The position numbers and the translations under genes are program-made. The notes beneath the pieces were generated by a model that was given only the letters and a program-made list of their open reading frames with translations, searched no databases and was not told the origin of the DNA. From Mesorhizobium qingshengii (GTDB lineage Bacteria > Pseudomonadota > Alphaproteobacteria > Rhizobiales > Rhizobiaceae): a stretch of DNA of 64,000 nucleotides. This document shows, in pieces, positions 43,306 through 53,746 of the stretch (within the stretch, counting starts at the first letter, position 1; each line of letters starts with the position of its first letter). The DNA is taken from assembly GCF_027563465.1 (NCBI RefSeq), contig NZ_JAPFQA010000002.1, forward strand, positions 186,001-250,000. Direction: 5' to 3'.

Positions 43306-44291
43306 GCGGCGCGGCGATGGAGGCTGGCCGCACGCTGGCCATGGGGCAGGACGAAGCCGTTGACGGCGGCCGGCAGAGTGTCGAGGCCCCGTTCGGCCGG
43401 GCGCTGGCCCGTCTTGGCCAGAGCCATCCAGACATTGTCGGGCTGACCGCCGATCTCGGCAAATACACCGACATATTGCCATTCCGCGATGCCTTTCCGG
43501 AGCGCTTCTTCAATGTCGGCATGGCCGAGCAGAACCTCGTCGCCGTCGCCGCCGGGCTGGCGCGCACCGGCAAGGTGCCGTTCGCCACCACCTACGGCGT
43601 GTTCGCGACGCGGCGCGCCTATGATTTCATCGCCATCGCGCTTGCCCACTCCAACCTCAACGTCAGGATCGTCGCCGGCCTGCCGGGTCTGACGACCGGC
43701 TATGGCGGCACGCATCAGGCGATCGAGGACCTGGCGCTGATGCGCATGATCCCCGGCCTCACCATCATCGATCCCTGCGACGCGACCGAGATCGAGGCGG
43801 CGACCGAGGCGATCGCCGAGCATCAGGGCCCGGTCTACATGCGGCTGCTGCGCGGCAGCGTGCCGGTCGTGTTCGAACCCGGGTACCGCTTCGAGATCGG
43901 CAAGGCGGGGCGGCTTCGCGGCGGTCCGGATGTCGGCATCATTTCGACCGGCTTCATGACCGAGCGGGCACTGGACGCGGCGGACGCTTTGCGCAAACAA
44001 GGCATTTCCGCCGGCGTGCTGCATGTGCCGACGATCAAACCGTTCGACGCCGAAGCGGTGGCCGAATTTGCTGCCGGTGTCGGCCATATCGTCACGGCGG
44101 AAAACCACGTCGTCGTTGGCGGACTGGCGAGCCTGGTCGTCGAGACCTTGTTCGATGCCGGCATCGCGAAGACAGTGACACGCATCGGCCTGCCCGACCG
44201 CTACATCGAATGCGGCGCGGTGCCGACCCTGCAAGCGAAATACGGCCTGACGACCGACGCCGTCATCGCAACGATCGCCGCGCTGAATTAG
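43302..44291 (+). CDS. Transketolase C-terminal subunit
   Basis: A 329-residue protein with the PYR and C-terminal domains of transketolase. The catalytic Glu lies in FFNVGMAEQNLVAVAAGLA near residue 75; further motifs are TTYGVFATRRAYDFI and GGTHQAIEDLALMRMIPG. The GTG at 43302 overlaps the preceding stop (GTGA) and has a GGAG in front; ATG 43317 is an alternative. Together with the N subunit it would make a heteromeric transketolase for a sugar or sugar acid intermediate. Confidence 0.88.
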   Translation: MSGAAMEAGRTLAMGQDEAVDGGRQSVEAPFGRALARLGQSHPDIVGLTADLGKYTDILPFRDAFPERFFNVGMAEQNLVAVAAGLARTGKVPFATTYGVFATRRAYDFIAIALAHSNLNVRIVAGLPGLTTGYGGTHQAIEDLALMRMIPGLTIIDPCDATEIEAATEAIAEHQGPVYMRLLRGSVPVVFEPGYRFEIGKAGRLRGGPDVGIISTGFMTERALDAADALRKQGISAGVLHVPTIKPFDAEAVAEFAAGVGHIVTAENHVVVGGLASLVVETLFDAGIAKTVTRIGLPDRYIECGAVPTLQAKYGLTTDAVIATIAALN

Positions 44292-44300
44292 GACTGTCGT

Positions 44301-45485
44301 ATGAAGATCACCGAGATCGAGACCTTCGCCGTCGGCGCCGGCTGGAAGAACTGGCTGTTCGTCAAAGTGCATACCGACAAGGGCATCCATGGCGTCGGCG
44401 AAGGCACGCTGAACGGCTTCATCAAGACCACCGAAGCCGGCGTGCATGAACTCAAGCACCTCGCCATCGGTCAGGACCCGCGCCGCATCAACGCGCTGGC
44501 CAAGCGCATGCTGGACAGCGTCTCGCTCGACGGCGGCCACATCCACCGCACGGTGATCGCCGCGATCGATGTCGCCTGCTGGGACATTCTGGGCAAGAGC
44601 CTCGGCGTGCCGATCCACCAGCTTCTTGGCGGACAGGTGCGCGACAGCGTGCTCGGCTACGCCAATGGCTGGTATCGCACCGAACGCACGCCCGAAGCTT
44701 TCCTCGAAGCCGCCAAGGCGGTGCTGGCCAAGGGCTTCAAGGCGTTCAAGCTCGACCCGTTCGGCACCGCGCAAGGTTTCATTTCGCGCGAGGAGCTGGA
44801 GCTCTCCCACGCGATCTGCCGAAAATTGCGTGACGAACTGCCCAGGGACACGCTGATCCTGATCGATGTCCATGCCCGCTTCACCGAGATCGCCGCCCTG
44901 CAGGCGGCCCAAAGGTTCGCCGACCTCGATATCTACTGGTGGGAGGAGCCGACCTCGCGCGACCGCCAGGAGACCGTGCACGAAGTGGCGCATCGCTCAC
45001 CGATCCCGGTGGCGACCGGCGAGATGTACGACACGGTCGGCCAGTTCTACACGCTGGCGGCGGGAGGCGGCGTCAACATCTTCCAGCCCGAGCCGATGTC
45101 GCTCGGCGGGATTACACCATCCATGCAGGTGGCCAATCTGGCGCTCGCCCATGGCAGCCACATCGCGCCGCACCAGAGCGGCGGACCGGTGGCGACGGCG
45201 GTGTGCCTGCAACTGGCGGCGGCGGTGCCGAATTTCCTCATCCAGGAACATTTCGACGCCTTCAACGACACCTGGACGCGCGACCTCGTGACCTGGCATC
45301 CGACCATCAACCCGGACAATGGCCATCTGTCGCTGCCGGACGCGCCGGGGCTCGGCATCGATCTCAACATCGATGCGATCAAGCATCACCCCTACGACCC
45401 CGACGCCTATCTCAACGTCCATGCCGAGGGCTGGGAAAAGCGCCTCGGGCGGCGCGAGGGCACCGCAAGGAAACAGCCCTCCTGA
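44301..45485 (+). CDS. Enolase-superfamily sugar acid dehydratase (galactonate dehydratase type) 2
   Basis: A 394-residue enolase-superfamily protein. FKAFKLDPFG near residue 150 (KxD motif), LILIDVHARF near residue 190 (metal Asp), WWEEPTSR near residue 213 (metal Glu), PVATGEMYD near residue 237 (metal Glu) and HIAPHQSGGP near residue 286 (catalytic His) form the set of D-galactonate-type dehydratases. Starts 9 bases after the transketolase C gene. Its stop TGA directly abuts the stop of the convergent LacI gene. It differs clearly from the enolase-family protein at 40320. Confidence 0.88.
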   Translation: MKITEIETFAVGAGWKNWLFVKVHTDKGIHGVGEGTLNGFIKTTEAGVHELKHLAIGQDPRRINALAKRMLDSVSLDGGHIHRTVIAAIDVACWDILGKSLGVPIHQLLGGQVRDSVLGYANGWYRTERTPEAFLEAAKAVLAKGFKAFKLDPFGTAQGFISREELELSHAICRKLRDELPRDTLILIDVHARFTEIAALQAAQRFADLDIYWWEEPTSRDRQETVHEVAHRSPIPVATGEMYDTVGQFYTLAAGGGVNIFQPEPMSLGGITPSMQVANLALAHGSHIAPHQSGGPVATAVCLQLAAAVPNFLIQEHFDAFNDTWTRDLVTWHPTINPDNGHLSLPDAPGLGIDLNIDAIKHHPYDPDAYLNVHAEGWEKRLGRREGTARKQPS

Positions 45486-46520
45486 TCAAGCGCTCTCGCG
45501 GTCGACGATCTCGAAGCCGAGGCTGGTGATGGTCGGCACCTTGGTGTCGCCGCCGAGCCTTGCCAGCAATTGCCGCACGGCGCGCCGGCCCATCTCGTAG
45601 CGATTGACCTTGACCGTGGTCAGCGGTGGATAGAGTTGGGCCGCGAGATCCATGTCGCCATAGCCGGCGATGGCGATCCTGCCTGGCACCGCCCAGCGGC
45701 GGCGGTGGCATTCCTGCACGGCGCCGACGGCCAGCGTGTCGCTGGAGAAGAAGATGGCGTCGATGTCCTTGTGCCTCGACGTCAGCGTCACAAGCGCCTC
45801 GGCACCGCCTTGCGCGGTGATCGGCACCTCGACCTCCATGCCGCCATGATTCCTGATGCCGAGTTCAGTGAGTGCGGCATGATAGCCGGTGCGGCGCTGC
45901 TGCAGCCGGTCATTGCCATGGATCGGCGTCGAGACGAAGCCGATGCGCTTGTAGCCCTTGGCCGCCAGATGCATGGTCATGGCGTAGGCGGTCTCGAAGT
46001 TGGACACGCCGACCGCCATGTCGATCGGGTTGCGGCCCTTGATCTCGGAAATCTCGACCACCGGCGCGCCGCTGCTCTTCAGCAATTCGCGCGCCGTTTC
46101 ACTCTGTACGAAACTCTGCAGGATCATGCCGACCGGGCGCCAGCCAAGCAGGGTGCGGATCGATTTCTCCTCTGCCTCCTGCGTGAACTCGCCCTGCACC
46201 AGGAGCATCGAATAGCCGCTCTCGTGGCACTCGTCGGACATGCCCTGCACCTGTTCGGCGATGCCCGAATTGATCAGCGGCGGCACCACCGTGCCGATCA
46301 TGCGGCCATGGCCGCGCATGCTGGACGCCAGCCGGTTGGGCACGAAGCCGGCCTGCTCGATGGCCTGCAGCACCTTGGCGCGCGTCTCCGGCGAGACCAT
46401 GTCGGGATTGGACAGCGCCCGCGACACCGTCATCGGCGCGACGCCGACGCGCTTGGCGATCTCGCGGACGCCAAGCCGCCGCGACTTCTTCTCCCCCGGG
46501 CCGTCCGGCCTGTCGGTCAT
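45486..46520 (-). CDS. LacI-family regulator (gluconate/GntR-like)
   Basis: A 344-residue regulator. Residues about 18-45 (LGVREIAKRVGVAPMTVSRA, LSNPDMVS) are the LacI helix-turn-helix; the sensor domain includes IGTVVPPLINSGIAEQVQGM and AIAGYGDMDLAAQLYPPLTT, typical of the gluconate-responsive branch. This branch binds ACCGGT-centred operators, so the two sites at 33711 and 41609 are likely targets. ATG 46520 is chosen; GTG 46523 is possible. Convergent with enolase 2 with no gap. The 244 bases upstream show no gene. Confidence 0.88.
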   Translation of the reverse strand: MTDRPDGPGEKKSRRLGVREIAKRVGVAPMTVSRALSNPDMVSPETRAKVLQAIEQAGFVPNRLASSMRGHGRMIGTVVPPLINSGIAEQVQGMSDECHESGYSMLLVQGEFTQEAEEKSIRTLLGWRPVGMILQSFVQSETARELLKSSGAPVVEISEIKGRNPIDMAVGVSNFETAYAMTMHLAAKGYKRIGFVSTPIHGNDRLQQRRTGYHAALTELGIRNHGGMEVEVPITAQGGAEALVTLTSRHKDIDAIFFSSDTLAVGAVQECHRRRWAVPGRIAIAGYGDMDLAAQLYPPLTTVKVNRYEMGRRAVRQLLARLGGDTKVPTITSLGFEIVDRESA

Positions 46521-46764
46521 CACAAGTGCTCCAAGAGAGCGCGATCCGCCAAAGCAATGTTCTCGGGGTCACGCGACAAACGCCATTCATAGCGGTTGCG
46601 GCGGACGCTTTCCAGCGATGCACCCGACCATCACGAGTCGAAGATTTCACCGATCCGAAAGCCGGCGCATGAAACCGATGCCACGCCGGCACAGCGGGAC
46701 CATGCTGCCGCCGATCCCGGGCGCCAGCCCGACCTCAACCGCTTCAGCGTCGAGCGTCAACAGA

Positions 46765-47349
46765 TCAGAAGTTGCGCCCGTAGCCTGCCGTCCATCCACC
46801 ATCGACACCCAGCATCTGGCCGGTCGTGTAGGTGTTCAGTGGATCGCAGAAGAACAGCACGGCTGCAACGGCTTCCTCGATGCTGCCGGCGCGGCCAACC
46901 GGGATGTGGCTGAGCATCGACTTGTCGCCCGACACCATGGTTTCATCCTCGACCGCGCCGACGCCGACGGCATTGACCAAGACCTTCGGGCCGAACTCCA
47001 TGGCGAGCGTGCGCATGCCGGCAAGGATCGACGCATTCTCCATGGAAAAGCGCGGATGGCGGCGCATCGGCATGCCGGCAGCCGCCGACAGCAGGAAGAC
47101 GATGCGCCCGCTCCCACGCTCGGTCATGGCCACGGCAGCCTTGCGCGCGTCGGCATAGAGCGATCGCGGATCGCCGGTCGCCGTCCCCGGCCGCAGCGGG
47201 CAGGAGATCAGCAGGATATCGGCGCCGCGCGCATGGGAGCCTTCGACAAGAAGGCCGCCATTGGCCTGCAGCGCGGCAAGCGCTGCCTCGGCAACCGGGT
47301 TGGTGTCGCCATCCAGTGCGAAAGCGGTGCCCTCGAGATCGATTTCCAT
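46765..47349 (-). CDS. Degenerate short SDR-like protein
   Basis: A 194-residue protein related to SDR enzymes. The C-terminal half is SDR-like (GRAGSIEEAVAAVLFFCDP, ending GVDGGWTAGYGRNF), and DILLISCPL replaces the usual DILVNNAG. The N-terminal glycine-rich cofactor motif is absent and the region after it is shortened; the YxxxK site reads FSMEN. It therefore probably lacks classical SDR activity. It follows the intact SDR gene by 8 bases and shares its GGWTAGY end, so it may be a duplicate that became a partner subunit. Confidence 0.75.
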   Translation of the reverse strand: MEIDLEGTAFALDGDTNPVAEAALAALQANGGLLVEGSHARGADILLISCPLRPGTATGDPRSLYADARKAAVAMTERGSGRIVFLLSAAAGMPMRRHPRFSMENASILAGMRTLAMEFGPKVLVNAVGVGAVEDETMVSGDKSMLSHIPVGRAGSIEEAVAAVLFFCDPLNTYTTGQMLGVDGGWTAGYGRNF

Positions 47350-47357
47350 GGCAGCAC

Positions 47358-48137
47358 TCACATCATGTATCCCGCCGTCCAGCCGCCATCGACGGCCAGC
47401 ACCTGGCCGTTGACGTAGCTGGCGGCCGGGGAGGCAAGGAACAGCACGGCCTCGGCGATCTCCTCCGGCCGGGCCGGCCGGCCGAGCGGCACATGGGCAA
47501 GGAATTCCTGGGTGCGGCCGGCGAATTTGCCGTCGTCGCCATAGAACAGCTTGGCGGTCAGCGCCGTCATCACCGAGCCCGGCGCGATCGCGTTGGTCAG
47601 GATGCCCCTGGCTCCGAGTTCGATCGCCATCGACCGTGTCAGATGGATGATGCCGGCCTTGGCGGCGACGAACGGGCTTTGCAGGCGCATGGCGGCAAGG
47701 CCGACGACGGAGGCGATGTTGACGATGCGCCCGCCCTTGCCGGCGGCGAGCATGGGCCCAAGCGCCGCGCGGCTCATGATGTAGAGGCCATCGAGATCGA
47801 TGCCGGTGATGCGATCCCATTCCTCGGCCGGAAATTCATCGATGGTGACGCGATGCGCCAGCGTGTTGACGCCGGCATTGTTGACCAGGATGTCGAGGCG
47901 GCCATGGCGCTCCATGATCGCGGCGATCGCATTGTCGACCGATACCGCGTCGCGGATGTCGGCGGTGCAGGCCATTGCATTGCTGAAGTCAGCCGCGACC
48001 CGCTCCGCGCCTTCCCTGTCGATATCTGCGACGACGACCGCTGCGCCATTGTCGGACAGGCGCTTGGCAATGGAACTGCCTATCGCGCCCGCGGCTCCCG
48101 TGACCAGCGCCACCTTGCCTCGCAAATCGCAACGCAT
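47358..48137 (-). CDS. SDR family protein with Phe in place of the catalytic Tyr
   Basis: A 259-residue SDR. The cofactor motif TGAAGAIG (residues 13-20), NNAGVN near residue 88 and the active-site Ser region NIASVVG are normal. The catalytic YxxxK position reads FVAAK (SPFVAAKAG near residue 156), encoded by TTC, so the general acid Tyr is missing while Lys is kept. It starts 30 bases downstream of AT-rich operator site D. It is followed by the degenerate SDR. Substrate unknown. Confidence 0.82.
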   Translation of the reverse strand: MRCDLRGKVALVTGAAGAIGSSIAKRLSDNGAAVVVADIDREGAERVAADFSNAMACTADIRDAVSVDNAIAAIMERHGRLDILVNNAGVNTLAHRVTIDEFPAEEWDRITGIDLDGLYIMSRAALGPMLAAGKGGRIVNIASVVGLAAMRLQSPFVAAKAGIIHLTRSMAIELGARGILTNAIAPGSVMTALTAKLFYGDDGKFAGRTQEFLAHVPLGRPARPEEIAEAVLFLASPAASYVNGQVLAVDGGWTAGYMM

Positions 48138-48166
48138 GTCCCGTCAGCCCCCCGACCTTCTCGGGT

Positions 48167-48180
48167 TATGCTATTATAAT
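48167..48180. promoter_or_regulatory. AT-rich GCT/AGC operator, site D (upstream of SDR)
   Basis: TATGCTATTATAAT; the 13-mer ATGCTATTATAAT (48168-48180) is identical to those at sites B and C. It lies about 30 bases before the SDR start at 48137 and after the permease stop. Confidence 0.62.
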
Positions 48181-48222
48181 AATCTCAACGCCTGGACAAG
48201 CAGGCGGGTCGTTGCAAGGCGG

Positions 48223-49218
48223 TTATTCCGCCGCCGCACCAGCGACGTTTTTGCGGGCGGCGTCGACCATCAGCCGCCTTGCCCGGAACACGCCCCATTG
48301 CTGGTCGACCAGCACGCCGATGAGGATGACGCCGCCCATCACCGCGAAGTTGAGCGAGGACGGGATGCCGAGCAGATTGACGAGGTTCTGCAGCTCCTGC
48401 AGCAGGACCGTGCCGAGAATGACGCCAATCAGCGAGCCCTCGCCGCCGCGCAGCGAGAAGCCGCCGAGCACCGCTGCCGCGATGGCGTAGAGCTCGTAGA
48501 ACTGGCCGTGGCTGGCCGGCGAGATCGACCGCGTGTACATGGCGAAATAGATCGCCGACAGCGCTGTCAGCACGCCGCAAATGACATAGGCCGCCATGAC
48601 GACGCGGCCGGTGCGGATGCCCGAATATTTCGCCGCCTCCTCGTTCTTGCCGATGGCATAGAGATAGCGCCCGAACACCGAACGGTGCAGCACCACCCAC
48701 ATGACGATGGCGATGACGATCAGCGCGATGAAGCTGTTGGGCACGCCATATGACCGCCCGGCGGTGAGAAATTCGAGCTCGGGAAAGTTCTGGCCGAAGG
48801 CGAAGCCGGCTGTGCCGTCGGCGGTGTAGAAGCGGGCGACGCCGCGATAGATCAGCAGGCCGCACAGCGTCACCACGAAAGGCTGCAGCTTGAGCCTGGT
48901 GATCAGCCAGCCGTGCACCAGACCGATGATGGCGCCGAGCGCGATGATCAGCACGAAGGCCAGCGGCCAGTCCAGGTCGCGCACGGCGATGAAGTCGATG
49001 AACAGCGTTCCCAGCAGCGCGACCACCGAGCCGACCGACAGTTCGATGCCGCCGGTGATGATGACGAAGGCCTGGCCGATCGACAGGATGCCGAACAGGC
49101 CGATCAGGTTCGAGGTGTTGGCGAGGTTGATCGGCAGCAGGAAGCGCGGATTGATGATGGCGACCACGGTCCCGACCACCAGGATCAGGATCAGCAGGCC
49201 GAGATCTTTCTTGCTCAT
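48223..49218 (-). CDS. CUT2-type sugar ABC transporter permease
   Basis: A 331-residue inner-membrane permease with about nine hydrophobic segments. IITGGIELSVGSVVALLGTL near residue 55 and LGGFSLRGGEGSLIGVILGT near residue 250 are family signatures; GRYLYAIGKNEEAAKYSGI is the conserved cytoplasmic loop. It is the last gene of binding protein-ATPase-permease and the only permease of this set. Followed by the SDR operon on the same strand. Confidence 0.9.
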   Translation of the reverse strand: MSKKDLGLLILILVVGTVVAIINPRFLLPINLANTSNLIGLFGILSIGQAFVIITGGIELSVGSVVALLGTLFIDFIAVRDLDWPLAFVLIIALGAIIGLVHGWLITRLKLQPFVVTLCGLLIYRGVARFYTADGTAGFAFGQNFPELEFLTAGRSYGVPNSFIALIVIAIVMWVVLHRSVFGRYLYAIGKNEEAAKYSGIRTGRVVMAAYVICGVLTALSAIYFAMYTRSISPASHGQFYELYAIAAAVLGGFSLRGGEGSLIGVILGTVLLQELQNLVNLLGIPSSLNFAVMGGVILIGVLVDQQWGVFRARRLMVDAARKNVAGAAAE

Positions 49219-49277
49219 CGTCTTCTCCCCAATGCCTGCCTGAGCGGGTTGCGCGGTGGTGCGAAACCCGCGGCAAA

Positions 49278-50825
<1,548 letters not shown>

Positions 50826-50894
50826 GCCTGACAGCAATTGGCGGGCCGGCCTCCCCGCAGACTGACGGGCCGCGCCCGGTTCGTCAATGCGAGC

Positions 50895-50922
50895 AGCCGG
50901 CCCAAGCGAAGTTGAGCCGGCT
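50895..50922 (-). terminator. Intra-operon hairpin after the substrate-binding gene
   Basis: AGCCGGC (50895-50901) pairs with GCCGGCT (50916-50922) in the 112 bases between the binding-protein and ATPase genes. Same position as the hairpins of the other two ABC operons in the window. Confidence 0.5.
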
Positions 50923-50937
50923 GAACTGCCTGTTGTC

Positions 50938-51900
50938 TCAGTTTCCAGACATCGCCTTCAGATTGGCGGCATAGGCGTCGACGTCATCCTTGCCGATGAT
51001 CTTGGTCGGGATGATGATGAGGCCGTTGGCCGGGATGCCCGACTTGTCGCCCTTGAGATAGGCGGCCATCAGCTTCATGCCCTGATAGGCCCATTCGAAG
51101 GGCTGCTGCACGACGGTCGCGGCTACGGTGCCTTCCTTGACGCCGCCCAGCGTGATCGGATCGTCATCGAAGCCGACGACGGTGATCGAGCCGAGCTTGC
51201 CGGCGTCGCGCAGCGCTTCATAGATGCGCGGCGTGTTGTAGGAGTAGAAGCCGACCATGCAGGTGACGTCGGGGCTGGCGACCAGCGCGTCCTCGACGTT
51301 CTTCTTGGCGCGCGCCTGGTCGATGTCGTCGCCGCGCACGTCGACCAGCTCGATCTTGGTGCCGGCCAGGCCGTCCTTCATGCCCTGGATGCGCTCCTTG
51401 GCATTGTCGGCGCCGAGCAGACCGACGAAGCCGAGGCACTTGCCGCCATTGGGCATCGCCTTCTTGGCGATCTCGGCCGCCTGCTTGCCGGCATCGACGT
51501 TGGACGAGCCGATATAGGCGACGCGCTTGGTCTGCGGGGCGTCGCTGTCGGTGGTGAACAGCGCCGTTTCCGAGGCGATCTTGTTGAGACCATCGGTCGA
51601 GGTCTTCGGATCGACGGCGGAAACCATGATGCCCTTCACGCCAGCCGTCACCAGATCGTCCATCAGCCGCTGCTGGATGGCGACCGAGGACTGCTCGGGA
51701 TATTTGAGCTCGAGATTGTAGTCCGGCAGTTCGCCTTGCGCCTTCTTGACGCCGGCTTCGGCGGCCTTCCAGAAATCGGAAGCGCCGTTGACGACGAAGG
51801 CCAGGGTCGGCTTGTCGTCGGCGCGCGCGATTGCCGTCGCCGACAGGCCGAGCAGCAGCGCCGCGGCGGCTACGGATGCATTTCGTATCAAGGATTTCAT
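50938..51900 (-). CDS. Sugar ABC transporter substrate-binding protein
   Basis: A 320-residue periplasmic binding protein with a signal peptide (MKSLIRNASVAAAALLLGLS...), cleavage probably after ARA before DDKPTLAFVVNG. It contains GVKGIMVSAVDPKTSTDGLN and CMVGFYSYNTPRIYEALRDA, typical of ribose-class binding proteins. The start at 51898-51900 is set by the signal peptide and the AAGGGAGG before it. Not closely similar to the tandem pair at 32571-34868, so it probably binds another sugar. Confidence 0.9.
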   Translation of the reverse strand: MKSLIRNASVAAAALLLGLSATAIARADDKPTLAFVVNGASDFWKAAEAGVKKAQGELPDYNLELKYPEQSSVAIQQRLMDDLVTAGVKGIMVSAVDPKTSTDGLNKIASETALFTTDSDAPQTKRVAYIGSSNVDAGKQAAEIAKKAMPNGGKCLGFVGLLGADNAKERIQGMKDGLAGTKIELVDVRGDDIDQARAKKNVEDALVASPDVTCMVGFYSYNTPRIYEALRDAGKLGSITVVGFDDDPITLGGVKEGTVAATVVQQPFEWAYQGMKLMAAYLKGDKSGIPANGLIIIPTKIIGKDDVDAYAANLKAMSGN

Positions 51901-52092
51901 GTTCAACCTCCCTTTTGGTTCAGTCGTTCGACTGACCGATCTTGCACTGACCTGATTTTGCATTTTGCCGTCTGCGGCTTGGACGCCCTCCTCCTCAAAG
52001 GGGTTCCCCGGCAACGAAGGAATGGCGTCGTTCCAGCCACGATCATGGACTTTAGAGACTCATCCATCGTTCGTAAATAGTCCGATTTGTCT

Positions 52093-52107
52093 GACATATC
52101 ATATGTC
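52093..52107. promoter_or_regulatory. 15-bp perfect palindrome in the ABC-lacI divergent region
   Basis: GACATATCATATGTC is a perfect dyad around a central C, in the 577-base gap 51901-52477. The gap also has a direct repeat GTATTAGT (two copies at 52223-52243) and site E. No gene is seen in the gap. The palindrome is a candidate operator for the divergent binding protein or LacI gene. Confidence 0.5.
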
Positions 52108-52372
52108 CGAGACAGGGCTCGCGGCGGTACGATCCGCTCGCCATCGGGCCATCCATGCACACTTCCATCACGCCTGGACCCGAAGGGCCGGACGCGATGG
52201 ATTGACGGTACAGCGCATTTTTGTATTAGTAAACAGTATTAGTTCCGGACACATCGTTGCGATGCCGTCGCGGATTTGCCGACGAACTGCTGCCTTGGTC
52301 GTCCTGAAGCTCGAGCCTTGCGGTCTTTGTGTTCCCAGGGCATCCGGAATCGAATGACAAATGGGTCTGGAA

Positions 52373-52394
52373 GCTGATAATAATTATAATCAGC
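52373..52394. promoter_or_regulatory. AT-rich GCT/AGC operator, site E (upstream of lacI)
   Basis: A 22-base dyad with ends GCTGATAATA and TATAATCAGC, one mismatched pair. CTGATAATA and ATTATAAT are shared with site C. It lies about 85 bases before the LacI start at 52478. Confidence 0.62.
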
Positions 52395-52477
52395 GGCGAC
52401 GGCTTCTATAAATCGGCAGCGTCGCACCATCTTGTCGGCCCGGCAGGCTGCCGCTAGACAGGCCGGGGATTGGGGAC

Positions 52478-53638
52478 ATGAGTGACATGAGCGAGACCAG
52501 GGATACGGACGGTCCGGCCCTCGATACAGCCAGGCGCCGCAAGGCGCCGGCGAAGAGCGCCCGGGGTCGCGTCACCATGACCGACATCGCCAGGGCCGCC
52601 GGCTGCTCGCAGGCGACCGTTTCCTTCGTGCTCAACAATTCACCCGGCATCAGGCTGTCGCAGCAGACGCGCGAGCGGGTGATCGAGGCCGCGCGCGCTC
52701 TCGGCTATGCGCCCCCGGCCTTTTCCGCCCTGCGCGGCCCTGTCCCGGCCTTCGAGGGAACCGCCTTCGAGGGGCCCGCCTTCGAAGGACTTGACGGGGT
52801 GATCGGCTTCGTCGTCGACCAGCTCGCCACCAGCCCCGAGGCGGTGGTCGCCATCGAGGGCGCGCGCCAGGCCTCGTGGAACGCCGGCAACGTGCTGCTG
52901 GTGGCGCAGACCATGGGCGACGCCGTCATGGAGCCGCGCGCCATCGCGGCGCTGACCAAGCGGGGCATTTCGGCGCTGATCTACATGACCATCTTCACCC
53001 GCGAGATCACGGCGCCCGACTATCTCTACGGCCTCGACATCCCGGTGATCCTGCTCAACTGCTACACATCGGACTATGCCTTCCCCGCCGTGGTGCCGAG
53101 CGAGATCGCCGGCGGCCAGAGTTCCACCCGCCACCTGATCAGCCACGGCCACCGCCGCATCGCGACCATCACCGGCGAGCCCTGGATGCAGGCGGCACAA
53201 GACCGGCTGAAAGGCTACCGCCGCGCGCTCGCCACCGCCGACATCCCGTTCGATCCCGAACTTGTGGTCGAAGGCGACTGGTCGGCCAGCGCCGGCTATG
53301 CCGCGACCGTCAAGCTGCTCGCGCTGAAGGACCGCCCGACCGCCATCTTCTGCCAGAACGACCGCACCGCGATCGGCTGCTACGAAGCGTTGAAGGAGGC
53401 CGGCCTGCACATCCCTGGGGATATTTCCGTCGTCGGCTACGACGACGAGGAAATCGCCCGGCATCTGTTCCCGCCGCTGACCACCTCGATCCTGCCGCAC
53501 ATGGCAATGGGCCAGTGGGCGATCGAGCAACTCGAGGCGTCGGGAGCGCCTGGGCGGGGGCGCTATCCGATCACCAAGCTGGAATGCCCGCTGGTGGAAA
53601 GGGAGAGTGTTAGGGGGGTGGGACACGGCCTTAGCTAA
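52478..53638 (+). CDS. LacI-family regulator with an FEG repeat in the linker
   Basis: A 386-residue regulator. It has a hydrophilic N-terminal extension, then a LacI helix-turn-helix (VTMTDIARAAGCSQATVSFV, near residue 32) and a sugar-binding sensor domain (GDWSASAGYAATVKLLALKD, DISVVGYDDEEIARHLFPPL). Between them is an unusual linker with three repeats of AFEG (AFEGTAFEGPAFEG, near residue 89), encoded by near-identical codons GCCTTCGA. Divergent from the ABC operon at 48223-51900, which it probably controls. Confidence 0.88.
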   Translation: MSDMSETRDTDGPALDTARRRKAPAKSARGRVTMTDIARAAGCSQATVSFVLNNSPGIRLSQQTRERVIEAARALGYAPPAFSALRGPVPAFEGTAFEGPAFEGLDGVIGFVVDQLATSPEAVVAIEGARQASWNAGNVLLVAQTMGDAVMEPRAIAALTKRGISALIYMTIFTREITAPDYLYGLDIPVILLNCYTSDYAFPAVVPSEIAGGQSSTRHLISHGHRRIATITGEPWMQAAQDRLKGYRRALATADIPFDPELVVEGDWSASAGYAATVKLLALKDRPTAIFCQNDRTAIGCYEALKEAGLHIPGDISVVGYDDEEIARHLFPPLTTSILPHMAMGQWAIEQLEASGAPGRGRYPITKLECPLVERESVRGVGHGLS

Positions 53639-53746
53639 GACGACCCAGGCATGCCTGCGACAGGACCGGATACGCAGACGGCCATGGCGCCAATTGCGAC
53701 AGCAGATCGCAGGATCTGCTTAAATGCAGATAACTATGCCGACTAA

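Noticed and set aside
46521..46764. A small gene between the LacI and degenerate SDR genes
   Set aside because: No frame has a ribosome-binding site, normal codon use and recognisable motifs; the stretch looks non-coding.
46765..47349. The short SDR as a frameshifted pseudogene
   Set aside because: The frame is intact, begins 8 bases after the preceding gene and keeps SDR-like structure throughout; no missing half was found in another frame, so a shortened, diverged protein is more likely.
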